From: Apiotrichum sp. Y4204
Lineage: Eukaryota; Basidiomycota; Tremellomycetes; Trichosporonales; Trichosporonaceae
Direction: 5' to 3'
Assembly: GCA_025531455.1 (NCBI GenBank)
Contig: JAMYHL010000176.1
Location: forward strand, 1-10,876
DNA length: 10,876 nucleotides
Shown in pieces: positions 8,401 through 10,876 of the stretch. Below the pieces are notes generated by a model, which saw nothing but the letters and a program-made list of their open reading frames with translations, made no database searches and was not told the DNA's origin. Position 1 is the stretch's first letter; every line of letters begins with the position of its first letter. The position numbers and the translations under genes are program-made.

Positions 8401-10876
8401 GACCTAGAGGCAGTCATCCGACGCACAGACAAGCTCAGGGAGGATCTCACGACTGTCAACGCAAACATTGCCCAGATGGATACGAGGAACAAGCAGCTTG
8501 AGCGGGTGAGTACAGTCAATGAGGGAAGTATGGCTGATCTTTGAAGGACATGAAGAGCTTCAGCGAGTCTGTTCAGCGTTTGAACCAGCTCGGGAACGAC
8601 CTTAAAGTCGCGAACGGTGCCGCAAGTCGTGTCGCCGTCGTCGAGAACGACTACAAGAACATCCATGAGAGGTTTAACCTTCATCTTCAAAGTTACAGCG
8701 ATACGCTTCAGGCTGTGGCCAGGATAGAGACGCGCCTCATCGACCTGGACGACACTCAACATCGCCTTCAGGCATTGGATGGCGAGTTGCGGAAGGTGGA
8801 CAACCTCAAGCAGGACATTACGGACGTTCACGACCTTTTTATCGAGACGCTCCACACCGTTAAGGACGATGAGTACAAGGTCAAGAACATCCAAGACACA
8901 CTCAGCAGTACCCTCCAGCGTGTTAGCCGTCTGGAAAGAGGAGTGCAACACGTGCAACAGGTCGAACAGGATGTCAAAGCTGTCAGCAACATTTTGAAAG
9001 TCACCGTCGAACGCGTGGAGAAGACCGAGAAGCAACTCGAGATGTCCGAATACACCCTTGACCTCGCGGACAGTCTTGAAAAGGACGTCAACGACTTCGG
9101 CGCCCTTGCTCGATGCCTCGACAAAGTCAAGGAGTGCACCGAGAAGCTTAAGGACGTCTCGGATCGAGTGAGCAACGACCAGAATAAGGTCAGGAGCCTC
9201 CTGGACAAGGTCGAAGAGGACTACAAGAGTAATGTTGGTCCCATGGTAAAGATTGAGGAATCACTCCGCGGCCTCAGCGGTACTGATGAGTGCTTGACCA
9301 ACATCGATAGAGATCTGAAGGCCCTTGCAACCAGTCTCAACGCACCGCACGACACCGCTCAACGGGTGGGCAAGGTGGCGAACGAGGTCGACATCCTGAA
9401 AGGTGCTCTCGATCGGCTGTCCGGCCTCCAAGACGACGTCCAAGAGATCAAGGGTGACCGTCGGCTAGTGGGCACTCTTGAAAACCAGCTTGAGCAGCTC
9501 AGTCTCCACGTCAAAGAGTGTAGCGGCACTGCGGAACGGGTGAGGAAGACCGAAGAGGATCTCAAGACGCTAGTCGGCGCTTTCAATGACATCCCTGAGC
9601 GCCTGCAGGTGCTTGAGACCGACGTCGTCGCCCTCAAAGCTCCCCGTGACCGTCTGAACAATGTTGAGGACGATCCCGCAATCTCGTCTCAGACACTCAA
9701 TCGCGTGATCCAGGTCGAAACCCAGCTCGCAATCCACAGCGACTCCATTCAGCGCATACACAAGATTGAGGCTACTGTCAACGAGATTCGAGACACCGTT
9801 GAAAGAATCGTTGGGCGCTTTCACCGGATGAACAACGAACTTGAGGGGGAGAGCGGCATCCCTAGGCGTTTGGGCAAGCTCCCCAGCCAGGTCACAAACC
9901 TCGGACGTTTTCTCGATCACGCCAACTGCACCGATAAGCAGCTACAGGTTGTCATAGCAACCGTCACGCGTCTTCCTGAACCTACAGAGAACGCCAAGAG
10001 TCCGGCTGGCTCTGTGCGGGATACACGCCTGGATGTCCTCGAAGCCCTTGGACGCGTTGCACTGAACGACATTGCACAGCTCAAAAGCCTGCTCCCCCGT
10101 TTGGCGATACTCGAGGGATTATTGGTCACTGCGGTGCACGAGAACGACCTCAACACGTTGCGGAAAGATGTCGAGCACATCGTCGCGCAGCAACGCCAAG
10201 TCATTCGTGACGTTAAGCGTATCGACGAACAACTCTGGGAGGCGCAAAGTCTTAACATTCGAACCCGTGGTGAGCTGCGTGAGGACATTCGCAAGGTCCA
10301 ACAAATGCACGAAGACATACTGGGGGCCCAGGGCGGGAACAGCAAGCAAGCTCAGCACCGCGAGGCCAACGAATCTGGTCTGTCGAGCATTGTCGACGAG
10401 GTAGACTCTTTCATGAGGGACATCGCCCTTGCCGACGAGTCGACAGAGCCCACCGGTCCGGCCGTCGCTGCAGAGATTCAGGCCCTTCGTATGGACGTGG
10501 AAAACCTCACTGTCAAGCTCGACACCGCGACTGAGTATGACCGCGAGGCCATCCAGAAGCTAGCCAGCAGGCTTGATATCGCAACAGCTGAAGTTCTAGG
10601 CATCGGGGGTCGTGTGGAACATCTCGAAGCACACATTGATCATGCTGCCGACCGCAACACCCTCACAGCCCTCCAAGCCGATCAGCACACCACCGAGAAG
10701 TACCTCGCCAAACTCCGTGACATTGTCACCGGGCACGGCACCAAGGTCGACGAGCTGGCCAACACTCTCAGCACCACAACGAGCAGCATCAACCTTCTCA
10801 ACTCGATCGCTTCCAAGTACATTCATGACACCACTGTGACCATGCCAGAACCCGAAGGCGCTGTCATGCGTCAACT
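5441..10876 (+). CDS. Giant multi-exon coiled-coil protein, 3' end beyond the window
   Basis: I do not recognise the family. Ten exons join in consistent phase: 5441-5556, 5709-6163, 6202-6724, 6758-7280, 7316-7534, 7573-7866, 7907-8203, 8239-8355, 8392-8505 and 8547 to the right edge, giving 1662 complete codons and no stop. The start at 5441 was chosen for its CCGCCATGG context. Order of parts: a Ser/Thr/Pro/His-rich head (1-77); a highly charged coil beginning AERNRELEWDNY (about 79-162); an acidic, less regular segment (exon 3); a linker with TPKRVRR (403-409) and FTPRKR (422-427), both CDK-consensus sites merged with basic nuclear-localisation-like clusters; then from about residue 430 almost unbroken heptad-type coil built of degenerate R-h-x-x-h-E-x-D-h-K units. 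No motor, ATPase, actin-binding or membrane segment is visible. The size, coil content and CDK/basic linker suggest a nuclear, spindle-pole or kinetochore scaffold, or a spacer protein; this is inference. The intronless 2.3-kb exon 10 remains open. Confidence 0.88.
5557..5708 (+). other. Intron 1 of the large gene (152 nt)
   Basis: The donor is GTGAGT and the acceptor TTCCGACAG. This is the only acceptor tested that continues the phase (CA|C) into the open frame leading to TLTPPPNSSSSHQD and the first coil. The nearby AGs ending at 5755 and 5802 give the wrong phase. It is about four times longer than the other introns, as first introns often are. Confidence 0.7.
6164..6201 (+). other. Intron 2 of the large gene (38 nt)
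   Basis: GTGAGT donor, ACTCAC branch-like site, CATCAG acceptor. It joins MESVPLNS to VPNSRSDVADRD through a split Arg codon (C|GA). Confidence 0.85.
6725..6757 (+). other. Intron 3 of the large gene (33 nt)
   Basis: GTGAGT donor, GGTTAATG branch-like site, CCAG acceptor. It is the shortest intron in the window. Its length is a multiple of three, but retention would meet an immediate in-frame TGA. It joins NKFTL to DVLQRMDHMEAE through a split Arg codon (CG|C). Confidence 0.85.
7281..7315 (+). other. Intron 4 of the large gene (35 nt, phase 0)
   Basis: GTGAGT donor, GGCTGAT branch-like site, TACAG acceptor. It joins VEKSAL to DVNSLSQRMN and opens the series of phase-0 module exons. Confidence 0.9.
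7535..7572 (+). other. Intron 5 of the large gene (38 nt, phase 0)
   Basis: GTGAGT donor, GACTGAC branch point, CCCCTAG acceptor. It joins KMEKIER to DVNGFILRMD. Confidence 0.9.
7867..7906 (+). other. Intron 6 of the large gene (40 nt, phase 0)
   Basis: GTGAGT donor, GGTTGAC branch-like site, CTCAG acceptor. It joins RIEGDFGL to IQKRLQVHHS. Confidence 0.88.
8204..8238 (+). other. Intron 7 of the large gene (35 nt, phase 0)
   Basis: The donor GTTGGT is weaker than its neighbours; the branch-like AGCTGAT and acceptor CCAG are good. Both flanks read as coil in the same phase (ILEEFTQ to KEHHIIKSS), which supports removal. Confidence 0.82.
8356..8391 (+). other. Intron 8 of the large gene (36 nt, phase 0)
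   Basis: GTGGGT donor, AGCTGAC branch point, CCCAAG acceptor. Its length is a multiple of three but it carries an in-frame TAG, so retention truncates. A second CCCAAG nine bases on is rejected because it leads to an immediate TAG. Confidence 0.84.
8506..8546 (+). other. Intron 9 of the large gene (41 nt, phase 0)
   Basis: GTGAGT donor, GGCTGAT branch-like site, TTGAAG acceptor (AAG type, as in intron 8). It joins RNKQLER to DMKSFSESVQRL, the start of the long final visible exon. Confidence 0.85.
8547..10876 (+). repeat. Long array of degenerate short coiled-coil motifs in exon 10
   Basis: Within 776 codons the pattern R-h-x-x-h-E-x-D-h-K-x-L recurs about every 16 to 25 residues, for example LQRVSRLERGVQ, VERVEKTEKQLE, NIDRDLKAL, ERVRKTEEDLKTL, ERLQVLETDVVAL and VKRIDEQL. 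It resembles the intron-separated modules upstream but has lost, or never had, introns. Helix breakers (Pro/Gly) mark possible hinges, for example near TRLPEPTENAKSPAG and DESTEPTGPA. Confidence 0.55.

Larger units (their letters stand above)
7316..8661 (+). repeat. Duplicated phase-0 coiled-coil exon modules (about 38 codons per unit)
   Basis: Exons 5 to 9 are 73, 98, 99, 39 and 38 codons, all bounded by phase-0 introns, and exon 10 opens with another unit. Exons 5, 6 and 10 begin alike (DVNSLSQRM, DVNGFILRM, DMKSFSESVQRL), and exons 5 and 9 end alike (KIER, QLER). The shared core reads hxRhxxhxxDhKxh and then a second helix ending in hExxxK. Exons 8 and 9 are close to one unit each and exon 5 to two. 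Divergence is high, so the duplications are old. Confidence 0.6.

Noticed and set aside
8196..9035. Long minus-strand open frame (279 codons) opposite the large gene
   Set aside because: It is the antisense shadow of GC3-rich coil codons; it crosses introns 8 and 9 of a well-supported + strand gene and has no domain.

Overview
The window looks like nuclear DNA of a fungus with very short introns, most likely a basidiomycete yeast. A Tremellomycete such as Trichosporonales would fit, but that is an inference from gene style and not from a marker gene. The evidence is: short GT-AG introns (33-41 nt) with CTGAC, CTGAT or TTGAC branch points close to the acceptor, GC-rich third codon positions, C/T-rich leaders before start codons, and no ribosome-binding sites or operons.

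Layout. (1) Bases 1 to about 3570 contain no gene I can support. The first 1.55 kb is peppered with a degenerate CATGTCATGCCA-type motif. About 1640-2120 is purine-rich on the + strand. Around 2130-2349 a minus-strand stretch has coding-like codon use, and at 2571-3263 there is one long + strand ORF of doubtful status. (2) A minus-strand gene at 3571-4772 encodes a nuclear-looking protein. It has a 56-nt first exon, a 37-nt intron, a SUMO-interaction-like motif, a basic cluster, a central coiled coil and a low-complexity Ser/Thr/Ala/Pro tail. Its second exon carries an unresolved reading-frame conflict near 4430-4610. (3) A divergent intergenic region lies at 4773-5440. (4) A large + strand gene runs from 5441 past the right edge. 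I resolve ten exons and nine introns, giving 1662 complete codons of an almost wholly coiled-coil protein. Exons 5 to 10 look like products of duplication of a roughly 38-residue, phase-0 module.

The two supported genes are divergently transcribed from a shared 668-bp region. Both encode coiled-coil proteins with basic, nuclear-import-like clusters, and the larger one has two CDK-consensus sites. A joint role in nuclear or spindle architecture is possible, but this is inference. I do not recognise either protein as a named family. I see no tRNA or rRNA gene, CRISPR array or intact mobile element.
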